Source of the DNA: Parvibaculaceae bacterium
GTDB taxonomy: Bacteria > Pseudomonadota > Alphaproteobacteria > Parvibaculales > Parvibaculaceae
DNA: 64,000 nt
Assembly: GCA_019636015.1 (NCBI GenBank)
Contig: JAHBYJ010000001.1
Span: 1,116,001 to 1,180,000 of the forward strand
Direction: 5' to 3'
Positions within the stretch are counted from its first letter, which is position 1. Every line of letters starts with the position of its first letter. Of this stretch, positions 15,758 through 24,576 are shown one piece after another. A program made the position numbers and the translations under genes. The notes below the pieces were generated by a model. It worked only from the letters and a program-made list of their open reading frames with translations. It was not told the origin of the DNA and did not search any database.

Positions 15758-18267
15758 ACGGCGAGAGAAACGAAACCGCGCTCGCGCTCCACAGAAAGCT
15801 CTCCGAAATCTGGGGAACGCCCCCCGGCCTCGGCAGGCTCTCGGCCGTGAACCACACGGCAATCGGCCTGCGTTTCATCGTGACGTCCGGCATCTTCTTC
15901 GCGATCGGCGGCCTTCTCGCCATGCTGATCCGCGCGCAGCTCGCCACCTCTGCAAGTCCCTTCATGGATGAAGGCCTCTATTCGCAGGTCTTCACCATGC
16001 ATGGCACCATCATGATGTTCCTCTTCGCGATCCCGCTGATCGAGGGCTTCGCAATCTATCTCCTGCCGAAACTTCTCGGCGCGCGCGACCTTGCTTTCCC
16101 GCGCCTCACCGCATTCGGCTACTGGTGCTATCTCTTCGGCGGACTCATGCTTCTCGGCGCGCTGGCGGCGGGCGTTGCGCCGGATGCCGGCTGGTTCATG
16201 TATACGCCGCTCTCCTCCAGCGTTCACTCGCCGGGGATCAATTCCGATGTCTGGCTGCTCGGCGTCACCTTCGTGGAAATTTCCGCGGTCTGCGCGGCGG
16301 TGGAGATCACCGTCAGTATTTTGAAGCTGCGCGCGCCGGGCATGTCGCTCGCCCGCATGCCGATCTTCGCCTGGTACATGCTGGTGGTCGCCGGGATGAT
16401 GCTCTTCGCCTTCCCGCCGCTCATTCTCGGGTCGATCCTGCTCGAGGTGGAGCGCGCCTTCGGACTTCCTTTCTTCGATCCGGAGCGCGGCGGCGACCCG
16501 CTGCTCTGGCAGCATCTCTTCTGGCTCTTCGGTCATCCTGAGGTCTACATCATCTTCCTGCCCGCGGCGGGAGTGCTCTCGACCCTTATCCCCGTCTTTG
16601 CCGGCCGCCCGCTCATCGGCTATGGCGCGGTCGTCGCCGCCATCATCGCCATGGCCTTTCTCTCTTTCGGCCTCTGGGTCCACCACATGTACATGGTCGG
16701 CATATCGCATCTCGCGATGGCCTTCTTCTCGGCCGCGAGCGCTCTTGTCGCCGTCCCGACCGCGATCCAGATATTTTCCTGGCTCGCGACGCTCACCTAT
16801 GGCCGCCCGCGCTTCAGCGTGCCGATGCTTTATGTCTTCGGCTTCTTCTTCGTCTTCGTGATCGGCGGGCTGACCGGCGTCATGCTCGCCATGATGCCCT
16901 TCGACAAGCAGGCGCATGACACGCATTTCGTCGTCGCGCATCTTCACTATGTACTGATCGGCGGCTTCGTCTTTCCGATGCTGGCCGCCGCCTATTACTG
17001 GATGCCGCATATGACGGGGCGCTTCCCTGTGCAACATCTCTCCAGGGCCGCCTTCTGGCTGATCTTCATCGGCTTCAACGTCACTTTCCTCGTGATGCAT
17101 CTCACCGGCCTTCTCGGCATGCCACGGCGCGTCCACACCTATGCGGCGGAGGCGGGCTGGGACACGCTCAATCTCGTCTCGTCCATCGGCGGCTTCGTGA
17201 TGACCTTCGGCTTTGCGCTGGTGCTGCTCGATTTCGTACTGCAATACCGCTATGGCCGCGCCTTCCCGCGCAATCCGTGGAAGGCGGCAACGCTCGAATG
17301 GGCGATGCCCCTGCCGCCGCCCGTCTACAACTTCGCTTCGCTTCCCTCGATCGACAGGCGCGCGGACAGGATCGCGCCCAGGGAAACCGGCGCGCATCTT
17401 GCCGCCGGCCGCGGCTATCTCGGCTTTGTCCGCAACGGCCAGATGGAAACGCTCGGCGTGAGCATCACGAGCGGCAGGCTCGAACAGCTCATCGTCCTGC
17501 CGAACAACTCATTCCTGCCGCTCTGGACCGCGCTCGCGACCGCCTCCTTCTTCATTGCGATGCTCGCCAAGCTTTATTGGGCCGTGCCCATAGCCATGCT
17601 TCTCGTGCTCTTTTTCTTCCTTGGATGGACGCGCGTGACGGGCAGCCGGGCGGATTGTGGCGCGCTGTCCGTTGGCGAGGACGAGGATGCGGTGCCTCAT
17701 GCGGAGTGTTCCGGCGCGCCTTCATGGTGGGCGATGGTCTTCACGCTCGCCTCGAACGCCACGCTTTATGCGTCGCTTCTGTTCGGCGGGCTTTTCCTCT
17801 GGACTTCGGCGCCCGGCTGGCCGGCACAGGAACCACCGGGCATGAGCCTCGCGTTCTCCGCGCTGACGGCTGGCATGATCGCGGCAGGTGGCGCCCTGGG
17901 CGCAGCAGCGGCGCGCAGGGCGGGGCGTGCTCCCCGAACATTCCTGCTCGCCAGCGCCGCCGCGCATCTCACCGCAACGTTGCTGCTCGGCTGGATGGCG
18001 CTGAACGGTGTGCCGGACCGCACCGGCCATGCGCTCTCTGCCGTCTGCTTTGCCATTCTCTGCTATGCCGGGTTCCACACCGCGCTCGCCGCCGTCTTCG
18101 CGCTTTATGGAGTCTGGCGCGATGCGACGGGCTTCATCTCGCAGCGGCGCGACCTCGATCTCAGGATCGGCAGGCTCTGGCATCTCTACACGGCGGTGGC
18201 GGGCGTGCTCGGTGTCGCCTTCATCCACCTTCTGATCGCGATGGGATCAGCGGGAGGCGCATCATGA
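15754..18267 (+). CDS. Cytochrome c oxidase, fused subunits I and III
   Basis: An 837-residue proton-pumping oxidase core. Residues about 1-560 are subunit I: haem a ligand H83 in MHGTIMMF, CuB/Tyr motif GHPEVYI (H261), HHMY (H310, H311), and HFVVAHLHY with H396 (haem a3) and H398 (haem a). Residues about 640-837 are a subunit III-like part with a five-helix pattern. At the K-channel position the usual PTGIK is PTAIQ, giving Gln339 where Lys is expected. It overlaps coxB upstream and the small membrane gene downstream by four bases each, so the three form one operon. Confidence 0.93.
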   Translation: MNGERNETALALHRKLSEIWGTPPGLGRLSAVNHTAIGLRFIVTSGIFFAIGGLLAMLIRAQLATSASPFMDEGLYSQVFTMHGTIMMFLFAIPLIEGFAIYLLPKLLGARDLAFPRLTAFGYWCYLFGGLMLLGALAAGVAPDAGWFMYTPLSSSVHSPGINSDVWLLGVTFVEISAVCAAVEITVSILKLRAPGMSLARMPIFAWYMLVVAGMMLFAFPPLILGSILLEVERAFGLPFFDPERGGDPLLWQHLFWLFGHPEVYIIFLPAAGVLSTLIPVFAGRPLIGYGAVVAAIIAMAFLSFGLWVHHMYMVGISHLAMAFFSAASALVAVPTAIQIFSWLATLTYGRPRFSVPMLYVFGFFFVFVIGGLTGVMLAMMPFDKQAHDTHFVVAHLHYVLIGGFVFPMLAAAYYWMPHMTGRFPVQHLSRAAFWLIFIGFNVTFLVMHLTGLLGMPRRVHTYAAEAGWDTLNLVSSIGGFVMTFGFALVLLDFVLQYRYGRAFPRNPWKAATLEWAMPLPPPVYNFASLPSIDRRADRIAPRETGAHLAAGRGYLGFVRNGQMETLGVSITSGRLEQLIVLPNNSFLPLWTALATASFFIAMLAKLYWAVPIAMLLVLFFFLGWTRVTGSRADCGALSVGEDEDAVPHAECSGAPSWWAMVFTLASNATLYASLLFGGLFLWTSAPGWPAQEPPGMSLAFSALTAGMIAAGGALGAAAARRAGRAPRTFLLASAAAHLTATLLLGWMALNGVPDRTGHALSAVCFAILCYAGFHTALAAVFALYGVWRDATGFISQRRDLDLRIGRLWHLYTAVAGVLGVAFIHLLIAMGSAGGAS

Positions 18268-18617
18268 TGCGGAAGCCGGGCGAAGGAACGGTGCTTCTGC
18301 TGCTCGTTGCGGGCTTCACCCTTTGGGGCCTCGCCTTCGTGCAGCTCTACACCTTCCAGGCCATTGGCTGCCGTCTCGGCTGGGACGGTATCGGCCTTGC
18401 GAGCGCCTTCACGTTGCAGCGCGCCGTGCTCGTCCTCTCCTTCATCGCCTGGCTTGCTGCGCATCTGGCGCTTTGGCACTGGCTGCGCGGGCGGCGAAGC
18501 GCAGGCGAGCCGAAGGGCGACACGCTCCACCGCGCGGCGGCCGATCTTGCCGTCGCGGCATTCGGCGCCGCCGTCTTCTGCTTCTTTGCGGTGTTCTGGC
18601 TTTCGCCTTGCCTGTAA
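18264..18617 (+). CDS. Small three-helix membrane protein, likely oxidase accessory subunit
   Basis: A 117-residue protein with three predicted TM helices (about 9-30, 45-68 and 90-113). It is translationally coupled to the oxidase gene by an ATGA overlap. I do not recognise a family. Its size, topology and position suggest a subunit IV or CoxP-remnant type accessory of this alternative oxidase; this is inference from context. It ends three bases before the convergent crotonase gene, and no terminator is visible. Confidence 0.72.
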   Translation: MMRKPGEGTVLLLLVAGFTLWGLAFVQLYTFQAIGCRLGWDGIGLASAFTLQRAVLVLSFIAWLAAHLALWHWLRGRRSAGEPKGDTLHRAAADLAVAAFGAAVFCFFAVFWLSPCL

Positions 18618-18620
18618 GGC

Positions 18621-19397
18621 TCAGGACGCCTGCTGCTTGCCCCGTTCCTGAATGCCCTTGCGGCGCTCGGCGACGGCGTCCGGCGTGACCGCCTTGTTGG
18701 CGGCGCTCGAGGTGCGGCGCTCGGTCTTGAGCGCGGTGCCGAAATCCTCCGCAAAGCCCTCATCGATGAGCTTCTTGTAGGCGGGCAGGCATTCCGGCAC
18801 GACGGAGAGCATGTCGTCCGCAAGCTTGCGGCAGGTGGGAAGAAGGTCGTCCGCCGCCACCACGCGGTTCACGAGGCCCCATTCGGCCGCCTGTTGAGCG
18901 CTGAGGAAATTGCCGGTGAGCGAGAGTTCCTTCGCGCGGTAGATGCCGATGGCGCGTGAGAGCTTCTGGCTGAGCCCCCAGCCCGGCAGGATGCCGACAC
19001 GGGCATGCGTATCGGCAAAGCGGGCATTTTCCGAACAGATCAGCACGTCGCAGGCAATGGCAAGTTCGAAGCCGCCGGTGATCGCAACGCCGTTGATCGC
19101 GCCGATGACGGGGCCTGAGAATTGCCCGATCGAGGTCACCGGGTCCTTGTCGCCGATCGTCGCGTTGATGCCGCCCGTATCTGAGCCGAGTTCCTTGAGG
19201 TCGAGCCCGGCGCAGAAGGCCTTGCCCGCGCCGGTAAGGATCGCGACGCGAATATTCTTGTCCGCTTCAAGCGCCTCGAACGTCTCGGCAATGGCGGTGC
19301 GCAGTTCGCGCGACAACGCGTTCATGGCGGTGGGACGGTTGAGCGTCACGGTTGCGACGGCGCCGGACTTCTCGACAAGGATCACTGGCTCGGACAT
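18621..19397 (-). CDS. Enoyl-CoA hydratase/isomerase family protein
   Basis: A 258-residue crotonase, the normal length for the family. FCAGLDLKEL and GAINGVAITGGFELAIACD form the oxyanion hole. In the active-site strand FADTHARVGILPGWG, the position of rat hydratase Glu144 appears to be His, while the second glutamate (in RAKELSLTG) is kept. Loss of one glutamate is common in isomerases and other crotonase sub-families, so hydratase activity is not assured. ATG 19397 is preceded by GGGAGGAAC on the coding strand. It stands alone, and the distance to DUF819 upstream is 70 bases. Confidence 0.9.
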   Translation of the reverse strand: MSEPVILVEKSGAVATVTLNRPTAMNALSRELRTAIAETFEALEADKNIRVAILTGAGKAFCAGLDLKELGSDTGGINATIGDKDPVTSIGQFSGPVIGAINGVAITGGFELAIACDVLICSENARFADTHARVGILPGWGLSQKLSRAIGIYRAKELSLTGNFLSAQQAAEWGLVNRVVAADDLLPTCRKLADDMLSVVPECLPAYKKLIDEGFAEDFGTALKTERRTSSAANKAVTPDAVAERRKGIQERGKQQAS

Positions 19398-19467
19398 GGA
19401 GTTCCTCCCGGAATGAAATAGCTTTTGCGATTGTTCTAGCGGGATCGGCGGGAGCGGGCAAACGGCC

Positions 19468-20607
19468 TCAGCCGAGCAGCCCCGCGAGCCCGACGCCGAT
19501 GAAATTCGCCACCGCATAGCCGAAGACGCCGAGCAGGATGCCTGGCGTGACAAGTAGCCGCCAGCGCATGCTCGCTGCCATGGCCGCCGCCGTAGCCGGA
19601 CCGACGGCGACCGCATTGGAAGCGATCAGGGCTTCCGCAAGGTCGATGCGGAATAGCTTTGCGCCCGCGAGAACGACGGACAGGTGTACCGTCGCCATAA
19701 CCACCACGAAGAAGAAGATCGGCATGGCCGTCTGCACCATCAGCACGACATCGGCGCCTGCGCCGATCACGCCGAAAAAGACATACATGAAGAACATGCC
19801 GAGATCGAAGCCGCCCCGGAGCTTCGCGAGCCAGGCGGGGAAGATATTGGCGAGCGCCAGCGCAAGCAGCGTGACGAAGAGAACCGAATAGCCGCCAAGG
19901 CCGAGCGTCTGCGCGATGAGCCGCCCGCCAAAAGCGCAAGCGGCCGCAAGGAAGAGCAGCATCGCAAGCGCGCCCATGTCGAGTCGCGGCTTCTCTTCCT
20001 CCTTGTGTTCGACGCCGTCGTCTCCCGTCGCGATGATTTTCGACGGGATGAAGCGGAGGAGCGCGCGCGACCCCGCCATGGTGAGGATCGCCGCCATGAA
20101 AACCACCATGACGACCGCGTCCGTCGCCGCCATGGTCGCGATCAGCGCGCCATTCTCATTGAGGCCGAGCGTCTGGGCGACGGCGGCGAAGTTCATCGAG
20201 CCGCCGATCCAGCTTGCGCCGAGCGTCGCGACGATGCGGTTAGCGTCCGGCCCGAGGTCGATGAGGTAGAAGCCCGCCAGCACGCCCGCCACCGTGCCCG
20301 CCACCGCGATGGCGAAGGCGATCAGCATCATGCCGGCTTCGCTGACGAGTTTGCGCAAGTCGGCATGGAACAGCAGCAGCGGAATGGCGAGGTTGACCGC
20401 ATAGACCCAGACCAAGTCGTGGAAGGGCGAAGCAAAGGGCACGATACGCAGATTGGCGAGAAGCGTGCCCGCTAGGATCGTCAGCACCACGCCCGAAAGC
20501 CACTGACCGAGCCGCGTCCGTTCCGACCAGAAGCCGAAGGCCGCAAGGCCCAGGAACACAAAAAGAAGACCGAAAATGTTATCGGCGGAAATGAGCGGCA
20601 GGGTCAT
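19468..20607 (-). CDS. DUF819 family integral membrane protein
   Basis: A 379-residue protein with about ten to eleven TM helices and a charged cytoplasmic loop (about residues 195-210, EHKEEEKPRLDMG). ASWIGGSMNFAAVAQ and SNAVAVGPATAAAMA are the paired motifs of DUF819 (YjcL-like) proteins, arranged like the two half-sites of transporters with inverted repeats. The family is presumed to be a transporter; the substrate is unknown. The gene stands alone. Only 156 bases separate its start from the small orphan gene transcribed the other way. Confidence 0.85.
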   Translation of the reverse strand: MTLPLISADNIFGLLFVFLGLAAFGFWSERTRLGQWLSGVVLTILAGTLLANLRIVPFASPFHDLVWVYAVNLAIPLLLFHADLRKLVSEAGMMLIAFAIAVAGTVAGVLAGFYLIDLGPDANRIVATLGASWIGGSMNFAAVAQTLGLNENGALIATMAATDAVVMVVFMAAILTMAGSRALLRFIPSKIIATGDDGVEHKEEEKPRLDMGALAMLLFLAAACAFGGRLIAQTLGLGGYSVLFVTLLALALANIFPAWLAKLRGGFDLGMFFMYVFFGVIGAGADVVLMVQTAMPIFFFVVVMATVHLSVVLAGAKLFRIDLAEALIASNAVAVGPATAAAMAASMRWRLLVTPGILLGVFGYAVANFIGVGLAGLLG

Positions 20608-20763
20608 GGATTTTTCTTTTCCCGGACGGGGCGGAACACGCGCCCATCATGCGGGGCGCCGCCGCAAAGACAAGATGAAATCTCGCATTATGGAATGGGT
20701 CCGGAACGCCGGGGCAGGCCCGAACGTTCTCAATCTGTCCGACTGCCATTCAGGGAGAATGCC

Positions 20764-20922
20764 ATGGCCCCGCGCGACGAGAAGCCCAACCCCGAGGAGA
20801 GGGAGCAGGACCGCTCCGACAAGCGCAATTTTGCGCGTAAGCAGGAAGATATCGTCCGCGAAGGTATGGCGGGCCGTGCCGCCGCCCGCGCGCGCAAGGC
20901 GGTCGAAGGTAAGGGCGAATAG
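20764..20922 (+). CDS. Small charged orphan protein (52 aa)
   Basis: A 52-residue, highly hydrophilic protein with alternating acidic and basic residues (EEREQDRSDKRNF) and an Ala/Arg-rich tail. It has no Cys or TM segment and is probably helical. GGGAGA sits six bases before ATG 20764. The short protein has the look of small stress or ribosome-associated proteins, but I do not recognise it. It ends two bases before the convergent LpxR-like gene. Confidence 0.5.
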   Translation: MAPRDEKPNPEEREQDRSDKRNFARKQEDIVREGMAGRAAARARKAVEGKGE

Positions 20923-20924
20923 AG

Positions 20925-21986
20925 CTACATCGCGAAGTTGACGGAGATCGAGCCGAACTGGTCGGGTTTCGGCTGGCCATCATACTCGCGGCTGCGAAGC
21001 ACATGCGTGAAGGAAACGCGTGCGTTCCATAGTACGAAGACCGCGCCTAGCTTCGCGTCATAGACGAAGTGTCTCTTGTCGATGCTCGGGCTGTCGCGAA
21101 AGGTGTTGCCGTCGAGGAAAATATCGCGCCCCACCGCCCGGCCTTCGAGCCCCGCAAAAAGATAGCAGTTGCATCCTTCCGCCTTGGGCTCGAACCATTC
21201 CGAGCCGCCCACACCCGGATAGATGCGCGTGGGGCCGAAATCGTCCGGCAATGAAAAGCCGAAACGCATGGTTCCGCCGAGCCCGGCATAGGTCTGCACA
21301 TTGCCGAGCGAGAGGATCGTGTAGGGAATGAAGTCCGTCTGAAGACCGGCAATCCGCGGCGTGTCGAAGCGCGAGCTGCGCCAGGCGCGCTCGAAGCTGA
21401 GGTTCACGCCGATCTCGTCCTTGATCTGGTTGTCCCAGCCATTCGCCTTGTCGACACCAATGATCTTGTGCCAGCCGTTCTGTACGAATTCGCCCTGTGC
21501 CGAAGGACCCACCACGCCGAGATCGAGCTTCCACTGGTCCTGCCAGGCCTCGCCCGTAATCGTGCTCGAGCGCACGCTCTGGAGCGAGAAGGTCGCGTGG
21601 AGCCAGGCGGCATAGGGCCGCTCATCCGGCAGCTGGGCGGTGGCCGCCGTGTCGTCGGGCGTGAAGATCGCATGACCTATCGCAATGCCGACACGATGGC
21701 TCCGCCGGTCGAAATTGCCGGTCGGAAAGAGCAGCGAGTAAAAGGGGGGCGAGGAAAAATCCGCAAGCCAGGCGGGCAGGTTGCGCTGCGGCCGCGACAG
21801 CCAGGCCGCCTGAAGCCCGTTCGTGTAATGCCGGTCCGTATTCGCGAAATTCGCAAAGAGGTCGTTTTCGACCTGGAAAGTCAGGAATTCGCGGTCGCCC
21901 CCGGCATCCTCGACGGCCGAAGCCGCGAGCGGAAACGAGGCGAAGAGCGCGGCGAGAAGCGCCGCGGCGGCTTTGCGGAAGATCAT
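20925..21986 (-). CDS. LpxR-like outer-membrane lipid A deacylase (DUF2219)
   Basis: A 353-residue outer-membrane beta-barrel with a signal peptide (ending PLAASAVE). The active-site block FQVENDLF...TDRHYTNG matches the Asn-Asp motif and nearby residues of Salmonella LpxR, which removes the 3'-acyloxyacyl chain of lipid A. The C-terminal strand SISVNFAM ends the barrel. It may remodel LPS, but DUF2219 includes proteins of untested activity. ATG 21986 was chosen because the signal peptide starts there. It is divergent from the acyl-CoA synthetase across 145 bases. Confidence 0.85.
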   Translation of the reverse strand: MIFRKAAAALLAALFASFPLAASAVEDAGGDREFLTFQVENDLFANFANTDRHYTNGLQAAWLSRPQRNLPAWLADFSSPPFYSLLFPTGNFDRRSHRVGIAIGHAIFTPDDTAATAQLPDERPYAAWLHATFSLQSVRSSTITGEAWQDQWKLDLGVVGPSAQGEFVQNGWHKIIGVDKANGWDNQIKDEIGVNLSFERAWRSSRFDTPRIAGLQTDFIPYTILSLGNVQTYAGLGGTMRFGFSLPDDFGPTRIYPGVGGSEWFEPKAEGCNCYLFAGLEGRAVGRDIFLDGNTFRDSPSIDKRHFVYDAKLGAVFVLWNARVSFTHVLRSREYDGQPKPDQFGSISVNFAM

Positions 21987-22131
21987 GGGTGAGGCATTCC
22001 CCCAAACGCGCGGATGAAAGCTCCGCATTCCAGCTTGACGCTGGGGAGCCCCCGCCTGTCCAATGTCGATATCCGGACTTTAGATAATAAAAAGGCGCCA
22101 GCAAGGCAGCCGAAATAACAGGGAGAGAGAC

Positions 22132-23709
22132 ATGGCAGTGGCGGAAGCGGCGGGGTGGAGCCGCGAGGAGGCGGCCGCGCAGGGCATGGTGCTGGCCTGG
22201 CACGCGGCGCAGGCGCCCGGAAAGCCGGCCATCATCTCGGAGCAGGGAAACCGTACATTCGGCGAGTTGAACGCGCGGACGAATGCGCTGGTGCGCGCGC
22301 TGCGGCGCCGGGGTCTGAAGGCGGGCGATGCCGTGGCGCTCATGTGCTCCAACAGGCCCGAATTTGCCGAAGCCATCGCCGCCTGCCAGCGCGCCGGCTT
22401 CCGCATGACGCCGATCAACTGGCATCTGAAGGGCTCCGAGGTCGGCTATATCGTCGACAATTGCGAGGCGAAGGCCTTTCTGTCGGATGCGCGTTTCCCG
22501 GCTTCCTCCGTCGAGGCCGCGAAACTCGCGCCGGGCCTCGCTGCGAAACTCGCCATCGGCGGCGCCATCCAAGGCTTCGAGGATTACGATGCGGCGGTGG
22601 CAGCGGAGGAGGGGAGCGATATCGCAGATCCCGTCCTCGGCTCGCAGATGATGTACACCTCCGGCACCACCGGCCACCCGAAAGGCGTCTACCGCAAGCA
22701 GGCCGCGCCCGTCTCGCCGCTCCTCGTCAAGCTCACCGAGACGGCCGACTTCCGCGAAGGCGATCTCGCGCTCGTCACCGGCCCGCTCTATCACGCTGCG
22801 CCGCTCGCGCTCAATTTCTCCTTCCCGCTCAATGCCGGTGTCGGCTGCGTGCTGATGGACAAATGGGATGCGGAAGAAACGCTCCGTCTCATCGCAGAAT
22901 ATCGCATCACGCATACCCATGTGGTGCCGACCATGCTGCACCGGATGCTGCAGCTGCCCGACGCGACCAAGGCGAAATACGACACGTCGAGCCTGCGCTG
23001 GATATTGCACGGCGCCGCGCCCTGTCCCGTCCATGTCAAGGAAGGCGCCATCGCCTGGTTCGGCCCCGTCGTCTTCGAATATTATGCGGCGACGGAAGGC
23101 GGCGGCATTTTCATCGACAGTCACGAGTTCCCCGCGAAGAAAGGCAGCGTCGGCAAGCCGCTTCCGGGCGTCATTGTGGAAATCCGCGATGAGGAAGGCC
23201 GCGAGCTGAAGCCCCGCGAAGTCGGCACCGTCTATTTCAAGGCACCCGAAGTCGGCCGCTTCGAATATTTCAAGGCGCCGGAAAAGACCGAAGGCGCCTA
23301 TCGCGGCGACTTCTACACGATGGGCGATATGGGCTTCATCGACGAGGATGGATTCCTCTTCCTAACCGGCCGCAGCGCCGAGGTCATCATCTCGGGCGGT
23401 GTGAACATCTATCCGGCGGAAATCGACCAGGAGGTGTTGAAGCACCCAGCGGTCGCAGATGCCGCCGCCGTCGGCGTACCCAACGAGGAATGGGGCGAGG
23501 AAGTGAAGCTCGTCGTAGAACTCAATGAAGGCTACACGCCGGATGGCGACATGGCGAAGGAACTTCTCGATTTCGCCGCCGCCAATCTTCCAGGCTATCA
23601 GCGCCCGCGCTCAGTCGATTTTGTGCCTGAACTGCCGCGCATGCCGTCCGGCAAGGTGCTCCGCCGCGTCATCCGCGACGCCTATTGGCAGGGCGACAAG
23701 AAGATTTGA
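22132..23709 (+). CDS. AMP-dependent acyl-CoA synthetase
   Basis: A 525-residue adenylate-forming ligase. MMYTSGTTGHPKGVYR (near residue 175) is the ATP loop, FEYYAATEGGG the A5 motif, LTGRSAEVIISGGVNIYPAE the hinge region, and PSGKVLRR places the catalytic Lys at K508. EYYAATEGGG and the short N-terminus match the sub-group annotated as fadD-like ligases of alphaproteobacteria and mycobacteria. The substrate acid is unknown. GGAGAGAGAC precedes the ATG. It is a different sub-family from the synthetase at 2.5 kb. Confidence 0.92.
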   Translation: MAVAEAAGWSREEAAAQGMVLAWHAAQAPGKPAIISEQGNRTFGELNARTNALVRALRRRGLKAGDAVALMCSNRPEFAEAIAACQRAGFRMTPINWHLKGSEVGYIVDNCEAKAFLSDARFPASSVEAAKLAPGLAAKLAIGGAIQGFEDYDAAVAAEEGSDIADPVLGSQMMYTSGTTGHPKGVYRKQAAPVSPLLVKLTETADFREGDLALVTGPLYHAAPLALNFSFPLNAGVGCVLMDKWDAEETLRLIAEYRITHTHVVPTMLHRMLQLPDATKAKYDTSSLRWILHGAAPCPVHVKEGAIAWFGPVVFEYYAATEGGGIFIDSHEFPAKKGSVGKPLPGVIVEIRDEEGRELKPREVGTVYFKAPEVGRFEYFKAPEKTEGAYRGDFYTMGDMGFIDEDGFLFLTGRSAEVIISGGVNIYPAEIDQEVLKHPAVADAAAVGVPNEEWGEEVKLVVELNEGYTPDGDMAKELLDFAAANLPGYQRPRSVDFVPELPRMPSGKVLRRVIRDAYWQGDKKI

Positions 23710-23725
23710 GACAGGGCAAAAAGCA

Positions 23726-23753
23726 GAAGGGCCGCCCCGAGGGACGGCCCTTC
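23726..23753 (+). terminator. Terminator hairpin between convergent genes
   Basis: A 9-bp perfect stem GAAGGGCCG (23726-23734) / CGGCCCTTC (23745-23753) around CCCCGAGGGA. It is flanked on the left by CAAAAAGCA, so it could also end the minus-strand hydrolase transcript through a TGCTTTTTG run. For the plus strand the T-run is weak. Confidence 0.7.
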
Positions 23754-23799
23754 GCTCCTATCCGCGTCTGTTCTTGTTGTTGGACGCCGATATCAATTC

Positions 23800-24576
23800 T
23801 CAGCCGAGCTTCGCGATTGCCTTCGCCACATGGTCGGGCTTTTCGAGCGTCATCAGATGTCCCGCTTCCGGGATGGAGACGAGTTCCGCCCCGTTGATCG
23901 CCTTCTTCCAGGCATGGGCATAGGCCGGTGCGATCAGCTTGTCGCCATCGCCCCAGACGAGAACCGTCTTCGCCTTCACACGGTAGAGACGCTGCGAGAG
24001 ACCGCGATCCGGAATGGGAAAGAGAATCTTCCCCGCCATGCCGAGCTGCCGCGCATTCTGCACGAGGAAGCCCTTGAGCCATTCGGGATCGTCGATGCGG
24101 ACACCGGCGGTCATCAGCGCGGTGCCCGCTTCCACATCATGGAAGAGGACGGCGGGAAGCTCGTAAGGCAGCATCGCGAAAATGTCGGGGATCGGATGAT
24201 CGTCGAGCCAGAGGCCCGCCGGACAGATGAGCCCCAGCCGCGACACATCGTTCGGCGCCACCGCCGCCATTTCGGCGGCGATCATGCCGCCCATCGAATG
24301 GCCCACAAGGATCGGGTCCTTGAGGCCCAGCGCCTCCACCACGTCCCATGTGTGGAGCGTGATGTCGAGCATCTCGCGCAACTCGCCGCATTCGGTGGAG
24401 TCGCCATAGCCCGGCAGCAGCGGCGCGAAGACGTGATATCTCTCCGCGAGCTTCGCAAGGAACGGGTCGTCGGCGGTTATGCCGCCCGCGCCGTGGAGAT
24501 AGACGAGCGGTGCTCCCTTACCCCCCTCGAAATAGCGGACGGGAACATGCTGCGTCTTGATCGTTTTCGCTTCCAT
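23800..24576 (-). CDS. Alpha/beta hydrolase
   Basis: A 258-residue alpha/beta hydrolase. HGAGG (29-33) is the oxyanion strand, GHSMGG (92-97) carries the nucleophile Ser94, WGDGDKLIAP holds the acid, and EAGHL the catalytic His. Such enzymes cleave C-C or ester bonds of ring-fission or lactone products. The start codon overlaps the stop of the upstream LLM monooxygenase by one base (TGATG), so the two are coupled and probably work in one pathway: oxygenation followed by hydrolysis. The substrate is unknown. Confidence 0.92.
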   Translation of the reverse strand: MEAKTIKTQHVPVRYFEGGKGAPLVYLHGAGGITADDPFLAKLAERYHVFAPLLPGYGDSTECGELREMLDITLHTWDVVEALGLKDPILVGHSMGGMIAAEMAAVAPNDVSRLGLICPAGLWLDDHPIPDIFAMLPYELPAVLFHDVEAGTALMTAGVRIDDPEWLKGFLVQNARQLGMAGKILFPIPDRGLSQRLYRVKAKTVLVWGDGDKLIAPAYAHAWKKAINGAELVSIPEAGHLMTLEKPDHVAKAIAKLG

